Assembly (NCBI GenBank): GCA_963845445.1
Contig: CAWJSE010000002.1
Coordinates: 744,001 to 808,000, forward strand
From: JABDBL01 sp963845445
GTDB lineage: Bacteria; Cyanobacteriota; Vampirovibrionia; Obscuribacterales; Obscuribacteraceae
DNA: 64,000 nt
Reading direction: 5' to 3'
Both the position numbers and the translations under genes were made by a program. Position 1 is the first letter of the stretch. Each line of letters starts with the position of its first letter. Shown one piece after another: positions 45,267 to 54,616 of the stretch. The notes under the pieces were generated by a model. The model worked only from the letters and a program-made list of their open reading frames with translations, was not told the DNA's origin and did not search any database.

Positions 45267-46763
45267 ATGGTTATTACAGAAGCTAGTATTTTAAAGCCCA
45301 GTGCTAGTTACAGTCTTACATTGCGCCTAAAAATTAAAAATGTACCAGGCATGCTTGGCAAGGTAACCTCTCTCATCGGCAAAATAGGCGGCGATATTGG
45401 CGCTATCGATATCGCTGGCTTTGAAAAAAATTATATCTTTCGAGATTTAACAGTTAAAGTAAGAGATTCAACACACGGCGAAAGTTTAGTTGACGCTCTC
45501 AAACAAACTAAAGATGTCGAAGTGGTTCATGTTTCTGACCGCACATTTTTGATGCATCTTGGTGGAAAAATCAGAGTAACTAATAAGGTCCCTCTACGCA
45601 CTAGGGACGACCTTTCTATGGCTTACACTCCCGGCGTCGCCAGGGTGTGTATGGCCATTCATGATAAACCAGAGGACGCTTACACGCTCACTATTAAACG
45701 CAATTGTGTAGCGGTAGTTACTGATGGAACTGCTGTACTCGGTTTAGGCGATATCGGCCCAAAAGCAGCATTACCTGTCATGGAAGGCAAAGCGATGCTC
45801 TTTAAGGAATTTGGCAAGATTGATGCTTTTCCAATTTGTCTTGATACGCAAGACACAGAAGAAATAATCAAAACAGTTAAAAACATTGCCCCCGTATTTG
45901 GTGGCATCAATCTAGAAGACATTTCCGCTCCTCGCTGCTTCGAAATAGAATCTCGCTTAAAAAATGAATTAGATATCCCTGTATTTCATGATGACCAGCA
46001 CGGCACCGCTGTAGTGGTATTAGCTGCTCTTTTGAATGCCTTAAAAATTGTCGATAAACAATTAGCTGATTTGAAAGTGATTGTAAGTGGCGTGGGTGCA
46101 GCAGGTGTAGCATGTACAAAAATACTAATGAGTGCTGGAGTAAAAAATGTCATTGGTTTCGATCGCACTGGCGCAATTTACAAAGGCCGTAAAGACAATA
46201 TGAATTATATGAAAGAGTGGTTTGCAGAGAATACCAACCCTAATTCTTTCAAAGGTGATTTAAACAGTGCTCTTTCTGGCACCGATCTATTCATGGGGTT
46301 GTCCGGTCCTGGCACCATTCAGGCTAATGCACTAAAGAACATGAACCGGGACGGAATAGTATTTGCTATGGCTAATCCTATTCCAGAAATTATGCCTGAA
46401 GAAGCAGCGCCTTATGTAAGAATTATGGCTACCGGACGTTCTGATTATCCAAATCAAATAAACAATGTTTTGGCCTTTCCTGGCATCTTTCGCGGCGCTC
46501 TAGACTGCCAAGCTCGTGATATTAATGAAGAAATGAAACTAGCAGCAGCACACGCTATCGCTTCAGTTATTAGTGAAAATGAGCTTAATGAAGACTACAT
46601 TATTCCAGGAGTATTTAATCCAAAAATTGTAGATGCAGTAGCAAAAGCGGTAGCAATTGCAGCAAATAAGACAGGTATAGCCCGGAAGCAAATTACGGCG
46701 ATAGACAAATCAATATACGGCACAATGGATCCACTTATGAAATTTGAGACAACAGAGGACTAG
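45267..46763 (+). CDS. NAD(P)-dependent malic enzyme with N-terminal ACT domain
   Basis: Residues ~15-90 form an ACT domain (LTLRLKIKNVPGMLGKVTSLIGKIGGDIGAID in part) that probably binds an amino-acid or other effector. The malic enzyme core follows: DDLSMAYTPGVARVC, VAVVTDGTAVLGLGDIGP, KAMLFKEFG, NLEDISAPRCFEIE and FHDDQHGTAVV, which hold the metal and substrate residues. The NAD-binding VIVSGVGAAGVACTKIL comes next, then NPIPEIMPEEA. It converts malate to pyruvate and CO2. The ACT-fused form is common in thermophiles and some anaerobes and suggests allosteric control. It is followed 19 bases later by a small coiled-coil gene. Confidence 0.93.
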   Translation: MVITEASILKPSASYSLTLRLKIKNVPGMLGKVTSLIGKIGGDIGAIDIAGFEKNYIFRDLTVKVRDSTHGESLVDALKQTKDVEVVHVSDRTFLMHLGGKIRVTNKVPLRTRDDLSMAYTPGVARVCMAIHDKPEDAYTLTIKRNCVAVVTDGTAVLGLGDIGPKAALPVMEGKAMLFKEFGKIDAFPICLDTQDTEEIIKTVKNIAPVFGGINLEDISAPRCFEIESRLKNELDIPVFHDDQHGTAVVVLAALLNALKIVDKQLADLKVIVSGVGAAGVACTKILMSAGVKNVIGFDRTGAIYKGRKDNMNYMKEWFAENTNPNSFKGDLNSALSGTDLFMGLSGPGTIQANALKNMNRDGIVFAMANPIPEIMPEEAAPYVRIMATGRSDYPNQINNVLAFPGIFRGALDCQARDINEEMKLAAAHAIASVISENELNEDYIIPGVFNPKIVDAVAKAVAIAANKTGIARKQITAIDKSIYGTMDPLMKFETTED

Positions 46764-46782
46764 AAACCAAAGAGGTGCAAAT

Positions 46783-47034
46783 ATGTCAAAAGCAGAGAAA
46801 ACGCGAAGAGAAAAAGAACAACAGGCTTATAGACGAGACGAGATTGAGCGCCAAGAACGAAAAAAATACGACGAGCAGCTGCGAGCCCGGGCTAGACGTG
46901 AAGAAGAACAAAGACGTCTGGACAAACAAATTGTAGTTAAGCAAAAGGAAAAGCGGAACGCTGAAATCGCCGAAATCGAGAAGAAAAGTGCCCAATATCT
47001 TGCAGAGATAGAAAGGAAAAACAAAGGAACATAG
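46783..47034 (+). CDS. Small highly charged coiled-coil protein
   Basis: 83 residues, almost entirely Lys/Arg/Glu/Gln, predicted as one long helix (EKTRREKEQQAYRRDEIE, RARREEEQRRLDKQ, AEIAEIEKKSAQYL). I set the start at the ATG at 46783 after AGAGGTG; the frame is open 13 codons further into the malic enzyme end. No family is identifiable because composition dominates. It ends two bases before the convergent transferase gene. Function unknown; an RNA- or membrane-associated helix is possible. Confidence 0.55.
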   Translation: MSKAEKTRREKEQQAYRRDEIERQERKKYDEQLRARARREEEQRRLDKQIVVKQKEKRNAEIAEIEKKSAQYLAEIERKNKGT

Positions 47035-47036
47035 CA

Positions 47037-48299
47037 TCAGCTTTTCTGCACATCCACCATAGTTTCCTTACTAGGTTTCTGGCGCTGTCTATGACGGTTC
47101 AGCACTTCTGCGAAAAAACCCGCCATTAGCAAAACCGCTCCCGCCAATAATAGGAAGTAGACTTGCTGACCAACTAAAACAGCAGCTATCAAACCAAATA
47201 ATGCAGAAAAACCATAAAGCAAATAGGCTACTGATTTTTGCGAAAAACCTGCCTTTAGTAACCTGTGGTGTATATGTTCAGAATCAGGCGTAAAAATTGA
47301 TTTGCCCTTTGCTGTTCTGCGAATGACAGCCCAAAATGTATCAAGCAACGGAAAGAAAAGTATAAGGATGACTAATAAGAAGGTTGGCACTATTAAAGTA
47401 GCGGCTGCTGCGCCTTTTATAACACCGGTGATCGATACCGCTCCTAAAATAAAGCCCGTTAAGTAAGCTCCTGAATCGCCCAAAAAAATACGGGCCGGAT
47501 TAAAATTCCAACGCAAAAATCCAAGCAAAGCACCGGCTAGTACCGCAGCTACTAAAGCCGCATAAGGCCGATCAATACTCTCTGCCATGGCCACTGTCCA
47601 TATGGTCAATGCTGAGATAGCTGAGACGCCAGCAGCCAGTCCATCCATACCATCGATTAAATTAACAGCATTAGACATACCGACCAGCCAAATTATCGTT
47701 AAAGGCAAACTCCAATTGCCCAAATCTATAGCAGTATTAGTGTGTGTGCCCAAACCACAAAAATTAGACAGCCCCCCTAAAATGCCCGATTTTGCCGTAA
47801 ATAACCCAGGTATATTACAAGACAAAGGTATCGTTTTTATGCGCACACCCAACGAATAGGCAGCAAGAGCGGCAAGTGTTTGCACCAATAACTTAAGCTT
47901 GGCGGGTAAAGATTCCAAATCATCAATCAATCCAAGAATAAAGATAAGTGTGCCACCAAGCGCGATACCAGCCAACCCTCCTTCACCTACTCTGGCATTC
48001 TTTGGAAAGCGACCTGTCATAGCAACGAGAATGGCTATGGTTAACATAACACTTATATAAATAGCTACTCCACCCAGTCGCGGCACAGGCATTTTATGAA
48101 TTCGTCTTTCTTCGCCAGGCTGATCTACTAACCCCAGCCTTAAAGCACGTGAACGAATCTCCGGTGTCAACCACCAACTAATCGAAAGCGCAATAAGAAA
48201 ACCGGGAATTTGCGTCTCATCAAATTTTCCATCACATATGAATATAGCCCAAACAGCACCGACAACAAGAAGCAGCAACTGAAAAAATCTTATTGCCAA
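47037..48299 (-). CDS. WecA/TagO-like undecaprenyl-phosphate GlcNAc-1-phosphate transferase (MraY superfamily)
   Basis: Polytopic enzyme of 420 residues with about eleven helices. PVPRLGGVAIYIS is the first motif, LGLIDDLESLPAKLKLL holds the DD pair for Mg2+, NAVNLIDGMDGLAAG the central NxxxxxDGxDGLA motif, ARIFLGDSGAYL the nucleotide site and SEHIHHRLL the cytoplasmic HIHH motif typical of WecA/TagO rather than MraY. It starts lipid-linked glycan synthesis by loading a sugar-1-phosphate on undecaprenyl-phosphate, for O-antigen or other surface polymers. An N-terminal extra helix precedes the core. glyA follows upstream on the same strand. Confidence 0.9.
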   Translation of the reverse strand: MAIRFFQLLLLVVGAVWAIFICDGKFDETQIPGFLIALSISWWLTPEIRSRALRLGLVDQPGEERRIHKMPVPRLGGVAIYISVMLTIAILVAMTGRFPKNARVGEGGLAGIALGGTLIFILGLIDDLESLPAKLKLLVQTLAALAAYSLGVRIKTIPLSCNIPGLFTAKSGILGGLSNFCGLGTHTNTAIDLGNWSLPLTIIWLVGMSNAVNLIDGMDGLAAGVSAISALTIWTVAMAESIDRPYAALVAAVLAGALLGFLRWNFNPARIFLGDSGAYLTGFILGAVSITGVIKGAAAATLIVPTFLLVILILFFPLLDTFWAVIRRTAKGKSIFTPDSEHIHHRLLKAGFSQKSVAYLLYGFSALFGLIAAVLVGQQVYFLLLAGAVLLMAGFFAEVLNRHRQRQKPSKETMVDVQKS

Positions 48300-48338
48300 C
48301 TTAGCTCACTCCTAAGGCTACTTTAAATAGCAATGAAT

Positions 48339-49604
48339 TTATCTCACACCTATCGCCTTAGTACCCAGATTAGAATAGAGAGGAAATTGCTGACATAATT
48401 TAGCAACTGTTTCTCTAACCTCGTATTTTACTGACTCATCTTCTGGGTTTTTCAATATTTTAGCAATAGCCTTGGCAATAATTTCCATTTCTTTGACACC
48501 CATGCCACGTGTTGTCACGGCAGGAGAGCCTAGACGAATACCACTGGTCACAAACATTTTCTCCGGATCATTTGGTATGGAATTTTTATTGACAGTAATA
48601 TCAACGCTTTGCAGTAAATCACTAGCTTTTTTACCTGTCATGCCAATTGAACGCAAGTCGACACACAACAAATGATTGTCCGTCCCACCAGAAACAATAT
48701 CACAACCGTTCGCCTTAAGAGCTACCGCCAATGCATTAGCATTTGCTTTAACACTGCGTTGGTACTCAATAAACTCAGGTTGCGCAGCTTCATGGAACGC
48801 CACTGCCTTAGCGGCAATGATATGCATCAGCGGACCACCCTGAAGTCCCGGAAAAACCGCTCGATCTATTGCATTAGCAAATTCAGCCTGACACATTACT
48901 ACACCAGCGCGTGGACCGCGCAATGTTTTGTGCGTAGTAGTAGTTACAAAATGCGCATATGGAAAAGGACTTGGGTGTAAACCAGCCACAATCAAACCAG
49001 CAATATGGGCAATGTCAGCCATAAATAAGGCCCCAACACTTTCAGCAATTGATCTAAATCGTTCAAAATCTATAATGCGTGAATAGCAGGTAGCACCAGC
49101 AATGATTAATTTCGGTTTGTTTTCTTTAGCTATTGTCGCCACTTCATCATAATCGATAAGACCAGTTGCTGGGTTAACACCATAAGCGGCCACTTTAAAC
49201 CATTTACCCGAAAAATTTACAGGTGAGCCATGAGTTAAGTGTCCGCCATGATCTAATCTCATGCCTAATATCGTATCACCCGGATTTAAAACAGCGAAAA
49301 GTACAGCCATGTTAGCCTGCGCACCACTATGAGGCTGAACATTCGCATGGGGCGCATTAAACAACTTCTTAACCCGATCGATCGCTAGTTGTTCTACACC
49401 ATCTACATATGTACAACCACCATAATATCTCTTTCCTGGTAGACCTTCTGCATATTTATTAGTCAGTACAGAACCCTGCGCTTCCAAAACTGCTTCGCTG
49501 ACAAAATTCTCACTGGGAATCAATTCCAAACCATCTTGCTCTCTACTTAATTCCCCTTGAATAAGGTCGTATATAGCTTTATCTGTTTGCTCAAGCTTCG
49601 TCAC
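48339..49604 (-). CDS. glyA: Serine hydroxymethyltransferase
   Basis: PLP enzyme of 421 residues interconverting serine and glycine with tetrahydrofolate, the main source of one-carbon units. LELIPSENFVSEAV, LTNKYAEGLPGKRYYGG, NVQPHSGAQANMAV, DIAHIAGLI and the PLP lysine in TTTTHKTLRGPRAG are all present. GIRLGSPAVTTRG and the C-terminal domain are complete. The length is normal. It begins with ATG after a stretch lacking a strong SD. It lies 40 bases upstream of the WecA-like gene and downstream of recO, in a long minus-strand run. Confidence 0.97.
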   Translation of the reverse strand: MTKLEQTDKAIYDLIQGELSREQDGLELIPSENFVSEAVLEAQGSVLTNKYAEGLPGKRYYGGCTYVDGVEQLAIDRVKKLFNAPHANVQPHSGAQANMAVLFAVLNPGDTILGMRLDHGGHLTHGSPVNFSGKWFKVAAYGVNPATGLIDYDEVATIAKENKPKLIIAGATCYSRIIDFERFRSIAESVGALFMADIAHIAGLIVAGLHPSPFPYAHFVTTTTHKTLRGPRAGVVMCQAEFANAIDRAVFPGLQGGPLMHIIAAKAVAFHEAAQPEFIEYQRSVKANANALAVALKANGCDIVSGGTDNHLLCVDLRSIGMTGKKASDLLQSVDITVNKNSIPNDPEKMFVTSGIRLGSPAVTTRGMGVKEMEIIAKAIAKILKNPEDESVKYEVRETVAKLCQQFPLYSNLGTKAIGVR

Positions 49605-49739
49605 TTGTTATCCACCTGTTAACTCTGATCAATATTCTACCTAGTTCAGCTGTGCGCAGCTACTAAATAAAATCCTTACTGACATAATTATGACATTGAG
49701 ATTAACTTAGACCAATAAGCCTCACTTAACTCTAAACAT

Positions 49740-50594
49740 TTATAGCAACCCAAGAGATTTCATCTTTTTGCCCAAACGATGCTCTATATAGCTTTCCAAT
49801 AAATGTCGAGCTGCAATAAGAGTTTTTTCCATCATTTTTGACGCTACATTATTGGGATATACCGGCATTTGCTCTGGAGAACTGCTGGCTAAAATTAGTT
49901 TTTTCCATACCAGCGGCGTAAGATGGGTGAAGTAAGAAGATATTTGCCCTTTCAATTCGATACCGCCTTGATAACCGTAAGCTGCTTCTGCTTCTGCCAA
50001 TCGCATTTTATTTTTTTGTCCTTTGCCTTGTGGTGCATTATTTGAAAAACAAGTATTACAAATGACCCCCCCTAAATCATGATGAAAAACACCTAAATCA
50101 ATTTCTGCCAATTGTTTGCGACACATGACACATGAATCTAATTCTGGCTTTAAACCCAGCAAGTGCAGCATTGACAATTGGAAAGTCAAACAGAGATAAC
50201 TAGGTTCTTTGTCCTGCTCACACATTTGTCTCAAAGCTTTCATTAGCATATCGTAATAGATAGAAGACTCCTGATTTAAACCCTGCCCAAGATGCACAGT
50301 CAACTCAGCATAATAAAACGCGTATGATAATCTGGTTAAATCATTACGCACGGCCCTAAAACTCTCTATACTCTCTGCCTGAGTAATAATGTCCAAAGAG
50401 CGTCCTTGGGCAAGCAATAATTTATTTACAGCCAACAGCTCAGCCCGGCCCCCGATTTTGGCGCCTGGTTTTCTGGCTCCTTTTGCGACTGCTCGAATGA
50501 GCCCACGTTCAGAAGAAAAGAGAGTAATTATTTTGTCCGATTCGCCAAGATTGAAACTGCCAACATTTATTGCATGAACTGAATACGTAGGCAT
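49740..50594 (-). CDS. recO: DNA repair protein RecO
   Basis: A 284-residue RecO. The N-terminal OB fold reads YSVHAINVGSFNLGESDKIITLFSSERGLIRAVAKGARKP (in pieces: GSFNLGESDKI, RGLIRAVAKGARKP). The central helical domain follows, with LSYAFYYAELTVHL, and a zinc knuckle CVMC...CNTC around residues 160-185. It loads RecA onto SSB-coated gaps with RecR. The ATG gives the normal family start. The raw gnd frame runs into its first 86 bases, but that overlap is probably a frameshift artefact. Confidence 0.92.
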   Translation of the reverse strand: MPTYSVHAINVGSFNLGESDKIITLFSSERGLIRAVAKGARKPGAKIGGRAELLAVNKLLLAQGRSLDIITQAESIESFRAVRNDLTRLSYAFYYAELTVHLGQGLNQESSIYYDMLMKALRQMCEQDKEPSYLCLTFQLSMLHLLGLKPELDSCVMCRKQLAEIDLGVFHHDLGGVICNTCFSNNAPQGKGQKNKMRLAEAEAAYGYQGGIELKGQISSYFTHLTPLVWKKLILASSSPEQMPVYPNNVASKMMEKTLIAARHLLESYIEHRLGKKMKSLGLL

Positions 50595-52074
50595 AGCAGT
50601 GTCTATCTACTGACTGCTTTTGCTTTTTTAATTTCATCTTTTGATCTTGCAAAAGTTTTTGCCAGTCCATATGAACAAAACCTTGCTTTGGCTTTCCAAC
50701 TATTTCAACAGTATGAGCACCAAAATAGTCTCTTTGCCCTTGCGTCAAATTCTGGGGCAAGTTCATACTCAAATAACTATCATAATAATTCAAACTTGCA
50801 GACAAAGCAGGCGTGGGTATCTTTTTACTAATAGCAAAAGAAATAGCATAACGCCAATTAGAATCATGTTTTTCTTGAAAATCCGCAAATTCAGGATCTA
50901 ATAACAAATTAGCCAGTTTTGAATCGCGAGCAAATGCTTTTCTGATTTGTTCTAGCAATCTTGCTCTAATAATACAACCGCCCTTCCATATCCGCGCTGT
51001 TTCAGCTAAATTTACATTCCAATTGTATTCTGTAGAACCGGCAGCGATTAGTGCCATCCCTTGAGCATAGCTGCATATTTTGCTGCAATACAAAGCATCA
51101 TGCAAAGCCGAAATTACTTCTTGCTTATTGCTTGTATCAAATTTAACCGCCATTCTATTTAGTTTACCCGCTGCGTAAACACGCTCATCTTTAAGAGCAG
51201 ATAATTGTCTGGCTGTAAGCGCCGCATCTATGGTCGGTATAGGAATACCAAGTTCAAGAGCAATTTCAGCAGTCCATTTACCTGTGCCTTTTTGTCCAGC
51301 TTTGTCGACAATAAGATCAACAAGAGGTTTCCCCGTATCCGGATCGCGCACTAATAAAACGTTCGCTGTGATTTCTATCAAATAGGAATCTAAAATACCT
51401 TTATTCCACTGAGAAAAAATCTCGGAAATTTCTTGCGCAGATAAACCGAGTCCCCGTTTCAATACGTCATATACTTCGGCGATTAATTGCATGTCCCCAT
51501 ATTCAATACCATTGTGAACCATCTTCACATAGTGTCCAGCACCATCTGGGCCTAAATATGTAACGCAAGGACCGTCCTCTACCTTGGCAGCAATCGCTTC
51601 CCAAATAGGACGAATCTCTTCATACGCTTTTTTATCACCACCCGGCATCAGCGAAGGGCCATGAAGTGCTCCTTCTTCACCACCAGAAACACCAGAGCCA
51701 ATAAAGTAAATGCCATCAGCTGCTAAGGCAGTTTCTCTCTTGCGGGTGTCCTGAAAATATGAGTTGCCACCATCAATAATGATATCTCCCTTTTCTAAAT
51801 AGGGTTTTATACTTGCCACCACTTGGTCTACTGGATCCCCAGCTTTAACTAATAAAATAACTTTTCGGGGTTTTTCTAAAGTAGCAATAAAATCCTTAAG
51901 GTCGTGACAACCCATAATGTTCTTGTCCTTTGCCCTGTCCTTCAGGAAAACATCCAGCTTTTCCTTTGTTCTATTGTAAACAGCAACAGAATAACCCCGG
52001 CTTTCAATATTGAGAGCTAAGTTCTCACCCATAACACCCAATCCGATCAGACCTATTTTGGCAGTTTTGTTCAT
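50509..52074 (-). CDS. gnd: 6-phosphogluconate dehydrogenase, decarboxylating; probable frameshift at 3' end
   Basis: Converts 6-phosphogluconate to ribulose-5-phosphate with NADP in the pentose phosphate pathway. GLIGLGVMGENLALNIES is the dinucleotide fold, VYNRTKEK binds the NADP phosphate, GSGVSGGEEGALHGPSLMPGG and KMVHNGIEYGDMQL hold catalytic residues, and DKAGQKGTGKWT is the C-terminal domain mark. The end is odd: after DYFGAHTVEI...GFVHMDWQ the raw frame adds ~37 foreign residues read from recO. One base more in the T run at 50624-50629 gives a stop at 50603-50605, nine bases before recO, and a 490-residue protein of normal size. I chose the ATG at 52074 over a GTG four codons earlier. 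Confidence 0.92.
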   Translation of the reverse strand: MNKTAKIGLIGLGVMGENLALNIESRGYSVAVYNRTKEKLDVFLKDRAKDKNIMGCHDLKDFIATLEKPRKVILLVKAGDPVDQVVASIKPYLEKGDIIIDGGNSYFQDTRKRETALAADGIYFIGSGVSGGEEGALHGPSLMPGGDKKAYEEIRPIWEAIAAKVEDGPCVTYLGPDGAGHYVKMVHNGIEYGDMQLIAEVYDVLKRGLGLSAQEISEIFSQWNKGILDSYLIEITANVLLVRDPDTGKPLVDLIVDKAGQKGTGKWTAEIALELGIPIPTIDAALTARQLSALKDERVYAAGKLNRMAVKFDTSNKQEVISALHDALYCSKICSYAQGMALIAAGSTEYNWNVNLAETARIWKGGCIIRARLLEQIRKAFARDSKLANLLLDPEFADFQEKHDSNWRYAISFAISKKIPTPALSASLNYYDSYLSMNLPQNLTQGQRDYFGAHTVEIVGKPKQGFVHMDWQKLLQDQKMKLKKQKQSVDRHCYAYVFSSCNKCWQFQSWRIGQNNYSLFF

Positions 52075-52131
52075 ACTTTCATTCACTCAACTTGTTCAGG
52101 ATTTGTTTTTGACACTCAATTGCAATTTAAA

Positions 52132-52653
52132 TTACGTCGGAATCGATTCATCTGACTGTACATTTATAATTTTGACTCCTGCTCCTTCCAAAAAATCTAA
52201 TATGTCTTGTCCATGACTACCCATAGGCCATAAAGGTACATCCATATCAATATAGGGAGTATGAAAAATTATACTGGCTGAGTCTTGGTAAGGATAGTAT
52301 TCAACATACTTTATATCAGTTAATAGAATTAATTGATCTGTTCGCTTCTTTTTCCAGTTATCCATTTTAGAAAAAATAGCTTCTTGCCCGTTAATCTCCA
52401 GTGTATAGTCACAATATGCCTCTCTGATTAAATTGTAAGTAAGGAATCCTAACAAACAAGCAAAAACCAGACCTGCAAAAAACAGAGAGAAGGCAAAATA
52501 ACGATTGTGGGCATAAGCCAATAAACCAGAAACAATTGCTGCCCCAACCATTAAATAACCAAAAACAATTCCGCATAAAATTGGGGTTATGCTCCGATAG
52601 CATGCCACGCGATCTGAAAGCAGTTTGATTGTCCCCGACACATCAACTACCAA
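52132..52653 (-). CDS. Membrane protein with two helices and a C-terminal beta domain
   Basis: 173 residues: two helices near residues 24-45 (PILCGIVFGYLMVGAAIV) and 52-73 (YFAFSLFFAGLVFACLLGFL), then a soluble, beta-rich part (YTLEINGQEAIFSKMD, LILLTDIKYVEYYPYQDSAS, SIIFHTPYIDMDVPLWPMG) that looks like a PH-type or YcxB-like domain. No known family can be named. It overlaps the CPBP protease gene upstream by 11 bases, so the two are probably translated together and may cooperate at the membrane. Confidence 0.6.
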   Translation of the reverse strand: MVVDVSGTIKLLSDRVACYRSITPILCGIVFGYLMVGAAIVSGLLAYAHNRYFAFSLFFAGLVFACLLGFLTYNLIREAYCDYTLEINGQEAIFSKMDNWKKKRTDQLILLTDIKYVEYYPYQDSASIIFHTPYIDMDVPLWPMGSHGQDILDFLEGAGVKIINVQSDESIPT

Positions 52654-54181
52654 ATAATAAAAGCACTACTGTGAACGTGGCACTATTCCATAATCCATGG
52701 GCGACTATGGAGGGCACAATGCTGCCCGTTTTCTCTCGCAAATAAGCAAAGATGCTACCCAAACAAAACAGCGGTAAAGCTGCACCAGGATCAAAATGAA
52801 ATAGGGCAAAGAGGGCACCGCTTAACAAATTAGAAAACAGAACACCATGACGACTGCGCAGATAACCGTAAAGAAAACCTCGAAATAGGCTCTCTTCGCA
52901 AAATGGAGCTAGAACTCCTAAGGTAAAATAAAATAATAAGATAGCAGCAAAGTCGTTATCTGCAGCTGCTTTCATAACAATACTAATTATGGGATTGCTT
53001 GATCCACTAGAACCTAAAAAGTTAACAGATGCCAGATAAGCAGCCAGAACAATAGGCATAGCAGCAAACCAACCCAAAAGGCCAATTAAGACAAGTCCAA
53101 TCGTGCCATAATTACCGACCTTAAAGCGCAAATTCAAGCTATCAAGCAGGTTCAAGCCATTTGGTCTAATAGCTAATAAATATATATACAAAAGAGCAGA
53201 ACCGTTACCAAGCAAATATATCAAAACAATTGATACTGCTGAGGAAAAGGAACTCGCAAAGGAAACAAATAAACCCTTTTGTTTAAGCTCACTGGAAATA
53301 TATGAAACACAGATTTGGGTAAGAAACCAAGCCAAAAAAACTATGGTCACGCTTTGCCAATTGTACGCGCGTGCCTCATTGGAAACGGACAGTGAATTGA
53401 CTGTTCTCGTTTCACCGTCGACCAATGGTTTAGCCCTTTGAATAAAGAGCTGATAGATAATGACAATTACGCCAATCAAAACAGCAATGCTACAAGTTAT
53501 GCCGATCAACATTAACTTAAAGAAATATTGCCAATTCTTGCCCTGAATTTCTGACAATAGACTTTCGTATTCTTTATTCTTATGTTCGATTTTATAGACT
53601 TTCGACAGAGCACTATCGCGATACCAACCATCTGATAGATTTTCTTTTAAAATACTATCGGCATTAGTGTCAATAGATTTCTGAATCGGAGCTTGGTCCT
53701 GTTTTTCAGAATATAAATGCAGAACTAAATTAGCCAATTTTTGCTCTTGTGCAGATTTCTCCCCCGGCGCAACTGACATGGATGCTAATCGCTTCAAATC
53801 CGATTTCGGATCCTTTTCAGCCTCTGCTTCCAATATTATTTTTTTGCAAAGAATTACCACACTGTCTGGATGTTCAACAACAGCTGCATCCAATAATTCC
53901 CTGGCTTTAGCCGTGGCGGTATCCTTAGCATTAGAACCATTGTTTTTTGGTTCAGCGACAAATTGAGACTGTGGAAGCAAATCGAAAATTTCAGCCAAGC
54001 GCATGAGCATCTCAGCTCGATAACAATCTATTAAAGCTATTGAACGAGAAGCAGATTTCGCGTGAAGACCAGTGATATGAGAAGCTTTTATAATGGCCAC
54101 TCCCACTAAGAGCAGGAGCGCTATTGAAATAGCATTTTTGAAAGGCGGCTTTTTATTCACCTGAGAAGAAACTGCCGCCAT
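52643..54181 (-). CDS. CPBP-family intramembrane metalloprotease with N-terminal extracytoplasmic domain
   Basis: The C-terminal ~200 residues carry the four CPBP motifs: EESLFRGFLYGYL (motif 1, EExxxR), ALFALFHFD (motif 2, FxxxH), and SIVPSIVAHGLWN (motif 4, HxxxN/D). These residues bind zinc within the membrane, as in Rce1. The N-terminus has one helix (FKNAISIALLLLVGVAII), a helical domain at ~45-215 likely outside, then further helices from ~220. Such enzymes cleave membrane proteins or prenylated peptides; the target is unknown. A small gene lies seven bases upstream on the same strand. Confidence 0.88.
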   Translation of the reverse strand: MAAVSSQVNKKPPFKNAISIALLLLVGVAIIKASHITGLHAKSASRSIALIDCYRAEMLMRLAEIFDLLPQSQFVAEPKNNGSNAKDTATAKARELLDAAVVEHPDSVVILCKKIILEAEAEKDPKSDLKRLASMSVAPGEKSAQEQKLANLVLHLYSEKQDQAPIQKSIDTNADSILKENLSDGWYRDSALSKVYKIEHKNKEYESLLSEIQGKNWQYFFKLMLIGITCSIAVLIGVIVIIYQLFIQRAKPLVDGETRTVNSLSVSNEARAYNWQSVTIVFLAWFLTQICVSYISSELKQKGLFVSFASSFSSAVSIVLIYLLGNGSALLYIYLLAIRPNGLNLLDSLNLRFKVGNYGTIGLVLIGLLGWFAAMPIVLAAYLASVNFLGSSGSSNPIISIVMKAAADNDFAAILLFYFTLGVLAPFCEESLFRGFLYGYLRSRHGVLFSNLLSGALFALFHFDPGAALPLFCLGSIFAYLREKTGSIVPSIVAHGLWNSATFTVVLLLFGS

Positions 54182-54187
54182 ATTCCC

Positions 54188-54457
54188 CTAATTCACCAAA
54201 GCCAGTAAATTCACCGTAATCTCCAAACCCTTCCGCCCAGCAAACTCGGTCCCTAAGTCATACATAAAATCAAGCTTGTCATCAGCCTGAATATATCCTT
54301 TGTCTGCAGTAGGAATAGCATCAGGATAATAGCCCCAGGGGAATCGAGAAGACAATTTACGTTGGGTTAAGAAGCGGGGTAAGCGTATATATCGCAAACT
54401 ATAGAAGACAAATAGAACGAAAATTACTTCAGCTATTAGTATATTGCCCCACCGCAT
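54188..54457 (-). CDS. Small membrane-anchored hypothetical protein
   Basis: 89 residues: one N-terminal helix (NILIAEVIFVLFVFYSLRYI), then a soluble part with RFPWGYYPDAIPTADKGYIQADDKLDFMYDLG and a final ITVNLLALVN. Not recognised. It lies seven bases upstream of the CPBP gene, so it is the first gene of a three-gene unit with the overlapping unknown membrane protein. The short spacing supports co-expression. The frame has a clear ATG. Confidence 0.55.
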   Translation of the reverse strand: MRWGNILIAEVIFVLFVFYSLRYIRLPRFLTQRKLSSRFPWGYYPDAIPTADKGYIQADDKLDFMYDLGTEFAGRKGLEITVNLLALVN

Positions 54458-54616
54458 ATTCTTCTCACAGGCTCTCTTGCTCTATTTCATCTTTGAGAAA
54501 GCCCCACCTCGCTAGCTAATCCTACATACATATTGATTATCTAGTCAAGGAAAATATGGGAAAAATACTAATTAAGCCAGTATTTTAGCCAACTTAATCA
54601 AGCTAATTCACTATAT

